Positions 9,858 to 25,093 of a stretch of DNA of 64,000 nt are shown in pieces. The notes beneath the pieces were generated by a model that saw only the letters and a list, made by a program, of their open reading frames with translations, did no database searches and was not told the DNA's origin. The position numbers were made by a program, and so were the translations under genes. The DNA comes from Isoetes taiwanensis (taxonomy: Eukaryota; Streptophyta; Lycopodiopsida; Isoetales; Isoetaceae), in the NCBI GenBank assembly GCA_021234155.1, contig JAJEKV010000051.1, positions 2,544,754-2,608,753 on the forward strand. Reading direction: 5' to 3'. Every line of letters begins with the position of its first letter. The stretch's first letter is position 1.

Positions 9858-10734
9858 ATGGAGAAGGATGCAAGCTACAACCAGATTACCTTCCCTGGCG
9901 GTCGTGGTGATTCAAATCTTCGATGGGCATGGGTTTCCAAAGAATGGAAGAGAAGAATGACTCTCATTCTTAAGGCTGAAGGAGTCCGGGGAATTGTTAG
10001 TGGCCAAGAACCAAAGACCGAGCTTGCAGCCAGATGGCAAGAATAAACTGTTTCTTGATGCTTGGCGGTGGCACGGGATGACAAGGCTATGGCTACGATT
10101 GGGCTTTCATTCTTTGAATCTCTTCTTGATGAGGTTCAGAAGGAGAACAGCCATGATTTATGGAATGCTCTCATCCAAGAGCATGAAAAGAAGACCCATA
10201 CACAAATTGGGCATTTGTATGCTGAAGTGGTGAATATGCGCTGGGAAGAGACCGAGAGTCTTGATAAATTCGCAGACTGCATGAAGAACACCTTTCGGCA
10301 GATTGAAGCCTCTGGAGAAGAGAATAAGATCTCTCCTTCATTGCAATTATTCTTCTTTCTTAGGTCCTTACCCAATTCTTTCCATGCTTTGCGCAGCAAC
10401 CTCATGCAAATTGCCGACATGGATCTCAATCGTGCAATCACTTCCGTCAAGGAGGAGATCATGATGAGGAAGGATGCTGGGATTATCAAAGACGATCACA
10501 ATGCTTTCTTTGCAGGTCATTCAGAGCCTAAATCCTATGCAAAAGGGAATGAGAAAGCTAAGAAAAAGAAGAATAACAGTAGCAGCAATGCCTTCAAGGG
10601 TGCTGACAGCAAAGGCACAGCATCCAAGCAGCAGGTCTGTGACTATTGCAAGAAAGGCAATCATACCGCAGCAGAATGTAGGAAGAAGATGAAGGATCTT
10701 GAGCACAAACTGAAAGCTTTGGAGACAAACAAAG
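9858..10734 (+). pseudogene. gag: copia Gag, zinc-knuckle containing (copy 1)
   Basis: Gag packages the element RNA. The start at 9858 is MEKDASYNQITFPGGRGDSN. After frame changes near 9930 and 10045 the frame 10062-10734 is long and open, including HEKKTHTQIGHLYAEVVNM and a lysine-rich stretch. The CX2CX4HX4C knuckle CDYCKKGNHTAAEC lies near 10639-10680. The frame runs into the foreign repeat after 10734, so the polyprotein is truncated before protease. Confidence 0.85.
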
Positions 10735-11325
10735 AATTTGGCACGTCCTACGGTGCATGGTTCTATGGTGTATGTTGTAGGACTTTAAAATGTTGTAATT
10801 TTAGTATGTTTTTGGTAATATCGAGATTTGGATTAATAGAAAATGGATGTGAATTTAGGTATGCATGGTGGATGCTGTAGGACCTTAAAGTGTTTTAATT
10901 TTAGTTTGCTTTGTAGATACATGGATTTCTATGTTGAAGAGTTGGATAGGCACGTCTTACGGTGCATGGTTCTATGGTGTATGTTGTAGGACTTTAAAAT
11001 GTTGTAATTTTAGTATGTTTTTGGTAGAATTTGGCACGTCCTACGGTGCATGGTTCTATGGTGTATGTTGTAGGACTTTAAAATGTTGTAATTTTAGTAT
11101 GTTTTTGGTAATATCGAGATTTGGATTAATAGAAAATGGATGTGAATTTAGGTATGCATGGTGGATGCTGTAGGACCTTAAAGTGTTTTAATTTTAGTTT
11201 GCTTTGTAGATACATGGATTTCTATGTTGAAGAGTTGGATAGGCACGTCTTACGGTGCATGGTTCTATGGTGTATGTTGTAGGACTTTAAAATGTTGTAA
11301 TTTTAGTATGTTTTTGGTAATATTG
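10735..11325 (+). repeat. 294-bp tandem repeat, two units, each with an internal 84-bp repeat
   Basis: The motif ggcacgtcctacggtgcatg starts units at about 10739 and 11033, and a shorter related motif (ggcacgtcttacgg) recurs at 10949 and 11243. Each unit therefore holds a 210-bp and an 84-bp subunit. The open frames across it (10931-11173, for example) are products of the repetition, not genes. Confidence 0.85.
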
Positions 11326-12030
11326 TGATTTGGATTAATAGAAAATGGATGTGAATTTAGGCATGCATGGTGTTGATAAGTTTGGTTTTTTGATATGAAT
11401 GTAAGTTGTGTTTAGTTTGGGTGGCATTTGTAAGGATTTGGCGTTATTGGAATTGAATTTCAATCATCTATTATCATTGGTTGGATTCTATATAAGGTTT
11501 AATATACGTTATGGTTTTTAGCTATATGCTATGTTAGATGTTGTGGATTGTTGGGGCGACATGTTAGGTATAAATTTGGCGTCTATTTGGGAGGTTCAGT
11601 ATACGTTATGGTTCTTAGTTAAGGTTGAATATATTCTTGCTAAATGTTTTTAGTTTTAATTGGGGTGACATGTTGTTGGTGTTAGCTATAAGTTTGGGGG
11701 CTATGTGGGATCTTTGGTGGGGGGTCATTGGTTTTTGGATATGAATGTAAGTTGTGTTTAGTTTGGGGGGGGGGCATTTAAAACTATTTGGGATAGAATA
11801 AGTAATGTCTATATTAGTAATGTGGGGGAATTGCAAGTTAGGTCCGAGAAAATCTAGGATTGAAGGTGTTTTGTACTATTAGTCACGTTAATTTTATGTA
11901 TGGTTCAATATATGCTAGAGTTTGTGGTTATTGGTTGTATTTTGACAAACATGTTAGGTGTTTATGGTTTAGTAGTTTTGTCAATATGTACTAAGGTTTA
12001 GGGGTTTGTGGTTTTAATATCCGAAGGAAA
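11326..12030. other. GT-rich sequence without recognised gene
   Basis: Strongly strand-asymmetric, with T and G favoured on the plus strand. The phrase ggttttttgatatgaatgtaa at about 11380 recurs in near-identical form near 11730. I see no coding frame, RNA gene or clear terminus. It could be intron or UTR sequence of the following gene, or part of a Helitron. Confidence 0.4.
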
Positions 12031-12627
12031 ATGTCGTTATATAAGCAGATGTGTTATTTGATTGGTCATTCAACACGTGTACAGGGTAGAGTTCATTTAT
12101 ATGATCGAAACAGGTTGCAACAACAATTGAAAGTAACGATGGAGGCAGATGTCGACGAAGGCCGAAAAGGAGAGGAGCATGTGAAGAACGGTGGGCCGAT
12201 TACCAACGCGGATGAAGGGAAATCGGAGCAAATCGTGAAGATGGATGAAGGGATGCCGGAGGAGGTCGGGAAGGGGGATGAAGGGAAGTCGGAGGACGTC
12301 GGAAAGGTGGATGAAGTGCAGCCGATGGAGTTGGCGGTGAGCATGGATGAAACGAAGCCAAAGAAGAAGAAAATCACTAAGAAGCAGAGAGATATGGAGG
12401 GCTGGAGGAGAATCCGGCATAGGCATGCACTAGAGGCTGTTGTGCACTTACAAAGTGCAGGTGGAAAGCGTAATCCTATCCTCATGAAAAGGATAAAGGG
12501 AGCTGCGGATGACTTTACTATCTCTGGAAGTAAGTTAACTGCTCAATTGTTGAGGCTTCATCGTTTGTTACAAATTTTGGAGGCTCGTCAAGTAGCAGCT
12601 GCACAGTTCAACAGAGGACTTATGTAG
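12031..12627 (+). CDS. hypothetical protein with acidic DEG repeats (198 aa)
   Basis: An ATG frame of 198 codons, uninterrupted. Residues about 1-35 are basic (MSLYKQMCYLIGHSTRVQGR). Residues 45-105 hold imperfect 10-12-residue acidic repeats of the type MDEGMPEEVGKGDEGKSEDV. A Lys-rich patch (KPKKKKITKKQRD) at about 110-122 could be a nuclear localisation signal. The C-terminal part is helical and rich in Leu, Ala and Arg. No family is recognised. It lies upstream of the Helitron gene on the opposite strand and could be a captured gene or a small host exon. Use of CTG/CAG here looks normal. Confidence 0.5.
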   Translation: MSLYKQMCYLIGHSTRVQGRVHLYDRNRLQQQLKVTMEADVDEGRKGEEHVKNGGPITNADEGKSEQIVKMDEGMPEEVGKGDEGKSEDVGKVDEVQPMELAVSMDETKPKKKKITKKQRDMEGWRRIRHRHALEAVVHLQSAGGKRNPILMKRIKGAADDFTISGSKLTAQLLRLHRLLQILEARQVAAAQFNRGLM

Positions 12628-13422
12628 GAAAGATCTATGTATTTGTGTGTGGTATGTGATTGATGTATATACCGATTGTGTAATGAAATATGTGAAAGAA
12701 GTTGATTTGCTATAACTATATGTGTCTCAAAAAGGATAATAAGGAATATCTTAGCGTTTTGGGTAGATTTATATGCTTGCTAAGCTGAGAAAGTTTGTAG
12801 AGATGTTTGGGTTTGTAGAGAAGTGACAGCAAATAAATCTTAGCAGAAATGGTAGGAGATGAATCTTAGTAGAAATATTAATCAAACGTAGGAGATGGAT
12901 CTTAGTAGAAGTATTGATCAAAGATTTTATTTATATGTTTTGGGAGGATAAGGAATATGGTGTGTTTTGGATACAATTTAGTGGAATGTTTCTTATGTGG
13001 GATTTGGAACAATTTAAATTGAACTGTTGTTTGTGGGATTTCGAATGTGGAATTTTGTTTGTTGAGAGCAGCAATATATTTTGTACTTTTAATTGTATTT
13101 TGTACTCTATCATTTAAGGGAAAAAAGGCAAGTTGACATACGAATCCTAGTAGAAATATTAATCAAAGGTACTTTATATGTTATAAGAGGATAAGGAATA
13201 TTCGGATGTGGGAATCATTTAAGGCAAAAAAGAGAAGCTGGCATGCTGACAGACATTTAAATATATTTTACACTTTATTGTTTAAGATTGTGTAAGAAAG
13301 AAGCTGAGACGACTGATCAGGATTTAAAATCCTCTTTATTCAAGACAACAACACATTTCAGCACACTTCAAACTTATAGCATATCATTATTTATTTACAT
13401 AGATGAGTGGCTATGCCTATTT
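12628..13422. other. AT-rich intergenic with short diverged repeats
   Basis: Phrases such as gtaggagatgaatcttagtag (12849) and gaggataaggaatat (12944, 13188) recur, indicating diverged local duplication. The small frames here are AT-rich and not convincing as genes. Confidence 0.4.
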
Positions 13423-14007
13423 TTAAATAGCCTTTGTCTTCTCGGCATCAACGAAATTTCCTTCGCTGTCCAAGATCTTGATAGCATCTTCCAACTTCTC
13501 CAGATCTGTTTTATGCTCACCCATCAACTTTGTGAGAATCTTGTAATGATCAGCTGTTGCAGACATCATGTATTTATAGTCTTCTTTCAAATCATGAAGC
13601 CGCTGACGAATCTTCTGAATAGGAGTGAGTGGGGGAGCAGCTGGTGCTATGAGGTGTACACAAACATGATGCGTATGCCTTCGCTTAGTGAGATGCGTTC
13701 CCTGTTTATCCTGATCCATATCATCAGATGGAGGCACTAAGCAAGAATTAGAATATTAGTACGGTGTTGATAAAACAGAAATTCAGAAGAATAAAATTTT
13801 ATAAGAATACCAGCAGATATAGGAGGAACATGAAGCGGTTGTTGCAGAATATTTGGAGGCGGCACTGCTGCATCTCAAAAAAGGATCAGATTAGACTATA
13901 GATGACCTGTTAACAGAGAAGAAAATAAACCAAGAAATAACAAAAGTTTGATAACTACTGGAGGCCGGAGGAGCCATGAGCAAAGGCGGATCGGCGTCTA
14001 TCTCCAT
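13423..14007 (-). CDS. small three-exon gene, helical protein of unknown function (about 140 aa)
   Basis: I infer three exons from matched GT-AG sites and reading phase: 13959-14007 (MEIDADPPLLMAPPAS), 13811-13867 (PPPNILQQPLHVPPIS) and 13423-13736 (PPSDDMDQDKQGTHLTKRRH onward). The introns are 91 and 74 nt, begin GTAGTT and GTATTC, and end GCAG and TTAG; both joins keep frame. The N-terminal half is proline-rich and probably disordered. The last 75 residues look helical (PIQKIRQRLHDLKEDYKYMM, then KILTKLMGEHKTDLEKLEDA). No known family is recognised. All coding parts are clean, like the Helitron to its right. It could be Helitron cargo or an independent gene. Confidence 0.6.
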
Positions 14008-14320
14008 ACTTGCATTGAAGAATCGTAGAATGGTGGTGAGAGATTTATACTAAGTTTATGCAACTGTGCGATGAGCACGTGTAGTTTGCTGGCAACGAAT
14101 AACCTAGATTAGAAATCGTTATGGGAACGATGAGAAGACGTGGACCATTATTGCATGCGATCATGTATTTATAGTGGATACGAAGATAACCCCGTCTGTT
14201 TGATGGCTTTGACTGGAAAGAAGGTGGCAGAGGATATCCACGGTTCGTTCGTCGTTCTAGCAGCTATGTTTGTCGCAGTTGTTCTTATTTAATTTGTGGT
14301 ATGTGTTTCTGATATGTGCA
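14008..14320. other. probable promoter region of the minus-strand gene
   Basis: No coding frame. The region lies between the start of the minus-strand gene at 14007 and a plus-strand 3' splice site at about 14320 (ttctgatatgtgcag). It may act as a shared upstream region. Confidence 0.3.
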
Positions 14321-14590
14321 GGAGGCGTGATGCAGATGCGGGGTAAAGCCTTACGTGAAAACAGTCCAAGAGGACCAGTACCAACTGCTAATACGTCAGA
14401 TTACATGGAACAAAGGAAGAGTTTTGGCATGTCACTGGTTATTGCCGAGGCAAAGAAGATGGTTCATGAGTTGGGACAATTGAAACAGGGTTCTAGTATT
14501 TCTAGGATTTTCTTAGAAATGAAGGCTTCAAGAGTTGCTGATGAATCCGTCGATGAACATAAATGCTTTCTCATGAGTGGTGTGCAATGA
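14321..14590 (+). CDS. probable terminal exon of an unknown gene
   Basis: A good 3' splice site (tgatatgtgcag) precedes an open frame that reads GGVMQMRGKALRENSPRG, then MEQRKSFGMSLVIAEAKKMV, and stops at 14588-14590. The longer frame back to 14270 starts in what looks like intron. No family is recognised and no upstream exon could be assigned, so the exon may be a gene fragment carried by a mobile element. Confidence 0.4.
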   Translation, partial: GGVMQMRGKALRENSPRGPVPTANTSDYMEQRKSFGMSLVIAEAKKMVHELGQLKQGSSISRIFLEMKASRVADESVDEHKCFLMSGVQ

Positions 14591-14780
14591 TAGAGTTTGG
14601 GATTTATGGAATTATATCCATGATAATTGAGTTTATTTTGTGAGCTATTGAAATCGAAGACTTTGTTGCCTTTGCAAACAATGACGCAATGATAGAGTTT
14701 GGGATTTATGGAATTATATCCATGATAATTGAGTTTATTTTGTGAGCTATTGAAATCGAAGACTTTGTTGCCTTTGCATG
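14583..14780 (+). repeat. tandem duplication, about 106-bp unit, two copies
   Basis: The segment starting gcaatgatagagtttgggat is found at about 14585 and again at about 14691 with almost no change, ending gttgcctttgca in each copy. The first unit overlaps the stop of the preceding exon. Confidence 0.85.
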
Positions 14781-14982
14781 ATTAATAAATACGGTTGAGC
14801 AAGAATGAGCATGTTGCAAAGTATTAGGTGTGAGATTGTTACAAAATGTATTAGTTGTACAGCATTTCTGTTGCAGAAAATGTGGCAAAGTATATTTTTT
14901 CTCTGAATAAACAGGATCTTAGATTTCTATAAATTACAGATTTATGACACAAGTATACTTAACTGTTATCACATACAACCAA

Positions 14983-15133
14983 TTTTAAGACACTGAGTGT
15001 GCTACGATTAAGCTTGCTTAATAAATGAGACAACGTACAAAATGTGACAAATAGACAGTTTTAAGACACTGGGTGTGCCACGATTAAGCTTGCTTAATAA
15101 ATGAGACAAGGTACAAAATGTGACAAATAGACA
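14983..15133 (+). repeat. tandem duplication, about 75-bp unit, two copies
   Basis: The phrase ttttaagacactgrgtgtgc starts units at about 14983 and 15058, each ending gtgacaaatagacag or gtgacaaatagacac. There is no gene here. It may belong to the 3' flank of the Helitron gene. Confidence 0.8.
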
Positions 15134-15345
15134 CTAGTTAAAAATTGTAGAATTAAACAAAATTCAACATTGTCTTCAGTTGCATTCGTCTCACAGATTG
15201 GCAAGATCATGTTCATAGTATGCTTCAAGGATAAGTAATGGTTCACAAGATATATATTGTATCTGCGGGAAAAGAAGAAATTTTTATAAGTTGAGAGCAT
15301 GAACAGACTAAAACAATTATTTTGCAAAGGTTATTTTCAATACCT

Positions 15346-18300
15346 TTAGGATATAAGCTCCTCAAAAACAATATTCCGGGTTTCTATGTCTGGATTGGCG
15401 ATATCATGGAGTATTAATGCATCTTCCGTTCGACGTATTCGTGTGAGTGCTGTATATAACTGTCCATGCGCAAAAACCTCTGTTCTTAAATCAAGTACGA
15501 CCTTGTCTAGTGTTAGACCAAGGCAGCTATGGAATGTAGTACTATATGCAAGACGCAAAGGCAATTGTCGACGATGAATTGTGAAAGCACAGTTCTCAGG
15601 CTGGTGGAAGAAATTGGTTCGAGAAATCAAATGTATGTCATAGTTCTGTCCATATTCAGCTCCAAGCAAACGTATGGCCACAAACTTCTCATGTAAACTT
15701 ACAACTACAACTCTAATATTCTTCACTAAACATTTATCACGGTCCAATAATCTTACGAGTTGACATACAGCACCTTCCTTCAGATCTAGGTTATGCGGTG
15801 GCAGCGTTGAGTGTGTATACGAATTCAGGAAGTCATCACTGCCAATAAATCTTGAACTCACCTGCTCCTGGTTTTCTGCTACATAATCATAACTGTAATA
15901 GCTCTTGATCTTTCCTGGTAATTGCTCAAGTACATACCTATTAAATTCGTTAACATGCTTATTTATAGGAGCCAAGAATGCACGACGTTCGCATAACGAT
16001 GGGGCTTTCAAGACATCAATAGGGAATAAAAAATCTTTCGCTGTTTCGAAGTCACTTGTTCCCTGAAAATGCTTTAGTGACACCCTTGTATCGACTGTAT
16101 TTTCACCAATTGCTGTCACAAGTTTCATTAGGTTGCTATCCCCAGCATTTCTGATTGGTGAATTAAGTTTTAGCACATTAAAACTGCTCCATGTATTTGA
16201 TGATTTTATTGAAGCAGCAATGGTTGCTGCTCTTCCCGAACCCTTAACAATTGGTGCAATCTGTCTAAAGTCACCAGCAGCAATCAGTAATTTTCCACCA
16301 AATGGCAGTGAGCTGTTACAGATTTCTTGCAATAATAGATCTACAGATTCTATCACTGCTTTATTCGCCATAGGGAATTCATCCCAAACAATGGCTTTTG
16401 CTGCCTGCAGCAATGATGCTTTGTCTGATTGTCTGGTCACTAAAGAGTGTATACCCACATTATTCTCTGTAACAGGGATCTCAAAAAGAGAATGTGCAGT
16501 CCGACCGCCAGGATATAGACGAGCGGCAAGCCCACTCGTTGCACATGGCAAGACAATATCTTTTCTACCTCGAATGAAGAAACAAATGGCATTTAAGAGA
16601 TAGGTTTTCCCTGTTCCAGCTTTGCCATCAATGAAGATAGGTTGTTCGCATACATCCTTGCTTAGAGCTTCTCTTATACTCCTGTATATAAATGAGAATA
16701 AAATAAAGTGTGTTCAGTAAATAACATTTAAGTTCCTCAGAATGGATTATGCATAGAAATTACCTGTAAACTGTTGCCTGATCATTATTAAAACTGGAAT
16801 TCATATTTGTTGCATTTGTTGTATACAAAGCAGCATTTGCAAACTTCAATTGCTCCTCAAGAATAATATTAGAGTGTATAGTGATTGGCGGCAAACCATA
16901 ATCAGTCGTTGTTGCCATATGCTGTTTTAGGATGTTCTCAATAGAGAGTAATGCTTTTTGTTCTGCAAGATACTCATCTCCATATGCATCTTCTAGAAAA
17001 TCAGAAATTAAATTTGGTCTAAAGTTTTTCCACATATCTATTGAAGGTGCACCATCCAATATCAACAATGTGAATAGAAATCGCAATTGTGCAGGGCTAT
17101 ATAATGAAACTATTGCCTCATCCATAACTGTGAATGCCTCTTTATTATGTTCCACTAATCCCATTGCGAGCGCAGTATCTTGGTATGTATCAAATGTTTT
17201 ATCATTGAAACGCAATAGGTCTTCCCAAGACCGTGCACTGCTATGGAGCAATATTTGACGAAGATAAAACAGCTCGCCTACATGCGGTAAAACCAGCCTG
17301 ATTCTGCAAACAATATTTCCTTGTGAACGCTTTGATATGATATTTCTTGTAATTCCCAAGCCTGGTTGTTCGTACCATTCTTTCGACGAAGGACCAGATC
17401 TGCCGCTTGACGGCCTGAAACGATACTGTTCATAATATTCAATGTATGTCAACTTTGCAAACTCTGGATCAGATGGTCTTAGAAAATATCGTTCAAGCGT
17501 TGATGCAGTGTTGCGGGTTGAATATGACTCTGCTTTTTTCTCAGGCAGGTGCAACGCTAAACATTTTACAGCTGGCTCCTTTTCTGTTATATGGAACGAA
17601 AATATCCTCCATGCAGCCTCTGTCGCCGATAGATACCTTGCATTGATATAATCATCCACCTCATTATGGTGAGCATCAGGTACGTCAACGTGGTATTGCA
17701 CCTTGTCAGAACCTTTATAAATATAGGCATATAGATACATGAAAATATGCACAGTTGCAGAAATCTCTATGTTCATATGGCAATCTAACTGGGAGAGCAA
17801 AAATGGACTATATGGCACAACTTTTACATCATTTTCTGTTCGACGGCGATACTGCACATATCCTTTATGGTCTATTTGTGTGCTTGGATTTATCATCTTT
17901 GGATAATCCCAGCAACATTTGTTATCTTTATTACATCGTTCTGAATGGTAATGAATCATATACCTTTCCACCTTCTTACGCAAGTCTTCAGATGCAGGCA
18001 TTTCAGCCGAGATAATTGAGTCAATTGCTTCTAAGGGTATCTGTCGCTCTGTTCTAAAAACAATATGCGCATGCGGCAGTCCTCGTTTCTGAAATTCTAT
18101 AACATGAATCATGTATACAACTGGCCCAAAGTATTTTCGTAATAAAGCCTTTGCATATGCAAGTCGACTATGAAAGGCTCGTACCACAACTAATGGAATA
18201 TCAGCAGCTGTCTGGCCAGGGCATAATTTTGCTTTGATTTCTGGCCAGTCTGGATTAGTTGTCATTGTCACGAAAAAACTAGGGTGTCCTTTTGCCCTTG

Positions 18301-20287
18301 CTAAGGCCAATGCATCAGCAATTTGGATTGAACACCATGCACTGCATCCCAAGAAGGATGCTGGTATTCTAATATCTTCTTTTTGATCATTCTCAGCATA
18401 ATCAACATCACTATCAACTGCTCCTGCCTTATATCCATGCGTAGCTATGAAATTTAACTTCTCATCCTCCACTCGGGAGTACATATCAACTAAGTATTCA
18501 TTTGCTAAGCGCCCCAATAACGAAAATACTTCCTCTTGCAAGAGTCTAGTTCGATACCAATTAATCTGTGACATGCCCCAGTTATTACGTGGCTCCCACC
18601 CAGCTGTTCCATAAGGGAATAACAATGGGTATTGGAGAGGTTCGTACAATGCATCTAATATGCTCATGTAAACAGCACGTTTATCATTATGCACCCAGAA
18701 CACTGCACCTCGAGGGTTCACAGTAACACTATTGTTTGCATGGGTTATAGCTGCAATCTCATTCGCAGCAGTAATGCCATTAACGCTCAATACTGCAGTT
18801 TGCATATGCATATTACTCATCATTTTCAACGATTTGCAAAACGGATTGATTTCTTCCAATGATGCACCAACTTGCCCCACCCATTCAAAGGGCACTTTTT
18901 TCTCTTTTGCGGTTTCATATCTGTCATTATCATCATGAATATACCAGTGCAAAGGCTGGTGCGGCATTGATGATGGCAGGATTTGATGGTATGCCCGTCC
19001 CATCATCGCAACCGATGATGGCGTTCTTAGCTTAACAAACTGACCACACACGCATAAAGCAGTAAATGAGAATAAGCGGTTCACTTTTCTGCTCAATTGG
19101 CTGAACCCATTTACATTATACAAATGTACTAATACCGGTGGTAAGTCGGGAAGCTTTGGTAATATACGCTTTCCGTTATTACAACAAAAGGAATCAGCTT
19201 CATCTTTCATTAGCTGCACCCCACAATTACAACAAGTTTTTGACCAATTACAACCATCGAACTTCTTAGTATTGTTTGCTAGATCCATTTCTATACGTTT
19301 CGTTTCCCAATATTCCTTTGCATCTGCACACTCTCTTCGTCTCTTTGATATATCTTTCTGATGTGCACGATAATTTCGGCTACGTAATGCATTCCCAGAC
19401 TTTGACATTGTTACATGGGGTTTCTGTAATCTGCGAGGATGTTTTTTCTGCTCAATCTGCACATCCGACCGACTTTCCCTACATGGTACATCCAAGGACA
19501 TAGTTGCCTCATTCAATTCCCTACCATGTTCGGCATCAATAAGCGGTTCTACGCCTGTAGCAGCTACCGTCGCAGCTGCACTCATCAAATTTGAATTGAT
19601 ATCAATGTTCCCAGTTACACCCAACTCCAAAGTGCCTCCTAGTTCCTCCCCCTCAATATTCAGCTCATTTGTTTGCTGTGCACATCGCATCTTTACACAT
19701 TCCCGTCGTTTCTGTCTCATTGCATCCTTCCTCTCCATTGGTAAACTTGCATACCATTTACGCCGCCGTTCATTGCGTTTGTCTCTACATATCTCTTCTT
19801 TCGTCCTCTCAGGTTGGATGTTAACATCATCTTTCCTGCCACAAATAGCAATAGCACTGTTGGATATCCCATCACTAATACTCATCGGCTGCACATCCAT
19901 AGTACCCGCTGTCCCAACATTCGTCAAATTCTCTACAACCATAGGGCCCTCAGCTACATCATCATTATCTATCATACTTACACTCAACACATTCAGATTA
20001 GCCTCATTGCAAGTAGATGTGCATCCTGCCTCATAGGTGCTTACACCAACGTTCACACCCGTATTAACTACCCCTGAATTACATTGCAGATTCTTTTCTT
20101 TGTTTTTCAGCTCACCCTTTCGTCGCGCGTATCGTGCCTTTGCATACTCTCGCTGCCTCTGTCTCATTTCTACCTTCCTTTCCTCTGGTAAATTTGCATA
20201 CCAGGTACGTCTATACTCATTTGCTTTATCCCTAGACGTCCCCTCTTTTACCTTCCGTCCCATTACGCCGTATCCTTTTAAATTCAC
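15346..20287 (-). CDS. Helitron RepHel transposase (Rep plus PIF1-type helicase), one intron
   Basis: This is the rolling-circle transposase of a Helitron. Exon 1 (16764-20287) and exon 2 (15346-16681) are joined across an 82-nt GT-AG intron (16682-16763) that keeps frame, giving about 1,620 residues, a normal RepHel length. The N-terminus has two copies of a basic motif (RRTWYANLPEERKVEMRQRQ and RRKWYASLPMERKDAMRQKR). A Cys-rich segment (CCNCGVQLMKDEADSFCC) is near residue 350. The HUH motif is in EFQKRGLPHAHIVF near residue 738, and the paired tyrosines in YLYAYIYKG near 855. The helicase has Walker A GKAGTGKTY (16600-16626) and Walker B WDEFPM (16369-16386). No stop or frameshift is visible, so the gene looks capable of function. 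Confidence 0.93.
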
Positions 20288-21472
20288 CTATCTCAGTACA
20301 AACCTGGCATGCCACAGCACCAAGGTAAACCATCGCCTTAATACTATATCTTCCTACTGAATTCCCATGTTTCATTTTCCCCATCCATTGTTAATCAAAA
20401 ATCCCCCTGATACTATTATTCCTCCCATTATCTAATCTATCCAGGGTTAACGTCCAGACCTAAACATCCTTACTTCTAAGGGGTGCCTAACAAAGTAAAC
20501 GATGGTTATAGCCATCTCCAAATAATTCCACCAACATGGCTAACAAATCCAAGTGCTTACACATACACTAGATTGCTTTCTGACTCGATCGATTCTAGCC
20601 CCATTTCTGACATTTGATGGTAAGAAATAAGGCTTGGCTTACTATAATCTTCAACTTTCAGCAAGAAGAATCAATGCGAAATTAATGATCAACTATGCTC
20701 CTAGATTAATGGTTGTTTATGCAATTACATTATGACTGATAGTTCTATTGTGAATTAGAACACTGGCAAAACCAATTCAACTTATAAAAAGAAGGCTATG
20801 GTTAAACTATCCAAGAACCTGATTACGTTGCACTTCACCACTGCCATTCCAATCTTCACCAGTTCTTTATTCACTTCCTCTGCTTCCTAAGAATTTGTTT
20901 GTTATTACTTTCACTTTGGCCAATAAATCTCATAAGCCCTGAATCCAGCAATTTGTAATTGTCAGCCAAATCCTCCAGACATAACTTAATCAGTTAAAAT
21001 TTGGATATAAAGACATAGCTCAAAAGCTCTGATATAGCTCAATGAAGAATTCAATGCAGAATTCGTCCGCTCAACTTCAAACCAATACAAACATCCTTAT
21101 AACCTTGCACTGCTCATTGATCCATACCTAAATTAAGAATTTCGAGAACCGATTACATCCCTAATGTCCTTTGGATAGCCCGCACACTATAACAAAATGC
21201 CGCTCTAGTCAAAAAATATGCAAACTACCTCTCGACATCCAACGCCAAAGATCAAACTTCGTCGCACCTGTTAACGCCATACGGCATAACGCAAATGCTC
21301 CCGCTCCATCACTTCGTGCCTTTCCGCTATTCTTCCACAGTTCGCTACTATACCAGAGGTTCTAAACCCTCGGACCAAGCGTATCGATATATGGAATTTG
21401 ATATAGACATCAGACCGAACATTGGAAACATGGCTAGCACGTCCCTTTGCAAAAACCTATTCTTTCTAGTCA
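20288..21472. other. region upstream of the Helitron gene, no recognised gene
   Basis: AT-rich, with only short frames on either strand. It should hold the Helitron promoter and 5' terminus, but I could not place a convincing TC end. The 3' CTRR hairpin left of 15346 was also not found, so the element boundaries are open. Confidence 0.5.
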
Positions 21473-21898
21473 ATGGTTCAAAACCCCCCTAACAAATATC
21501 TCGTTTAACATTTCTCCACTCTCCTGATCTCCTCACAAATAATCACCATTTACCCCTTCGCATATACCCCTTTCTTAAATGGCCCAAATGTTCCCCCCCC
21601 CTTCCAAATATCCTCACTCTCCCTCTGTCCTAAACATAAATACCTCTATCCATGTCTCAAATGACTATGTCTCAAACTCAAGCATTTACTATACCCACAG
21701 GTCTCAAACAAACAAAAAAACAACAATTAGAATCAAATCAATCTGGACCGTAGGACCGTGGTACACATATTATATGTAAACTCCCAGGCCATCTGGGCCA
21801 TAGGATACATCCCAAACTCACGTGAGCCGTCGGATCTCGGACGGACGGCCAGATAAGCGCGACAAACATAAGAACATATATAGAGTATAGATATAGAT
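21473..21898 (+). repeat. 426-bp inverted repeat, arm 1
   Basis: This segment is the reverse complement of 42725-43150, apparently without differences, including a run of nine or more C and several CTG triplets. Outside the (AT)n arrays that border both copies, the similarity ends. Near its right end a 42-bp unit containing acatatatagagtatagata is tandemly duplicated (21868-21953). Confidence 0.9.
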
Positions 21899-21939
21899 AT
21901 ATATATATATACATAAGAACATATATAGAGTATAGATAT

Positions 21940-25093
<3,154 letters not shown>

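Larger units (their letters stand above)
9470..10734 (+). mobile_element. Ty1/copia element, 5' part only (copy 1)
   Basis: The piece contains the 5' LTR (9470-9807), the primer-binding site and gag to just past the zinc knuckle. It then stops abruptly at 10734 against an unrelated tandem repeat. It matches 43782-45056 and has the same flanking CGACC, so both copies descend from one insertion event or represent the same locus twice. No 3' LTR is seen on the right of the break. Confidence 0.9.

Noticed and set aside
10735-11325. CRISPR array or satellite centromere repeat
   Set aside because: Only two units of 294 bp with internal subrepeats, no short-repeat/unique-spacer pattern, and a clearly eukaryotic context.
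16133-20360. Plus-strand frames opposite the Helitron gene
   Set aside because: They overlap the well-supported minus-strand RepHel gene and show no domains; they are shadows.
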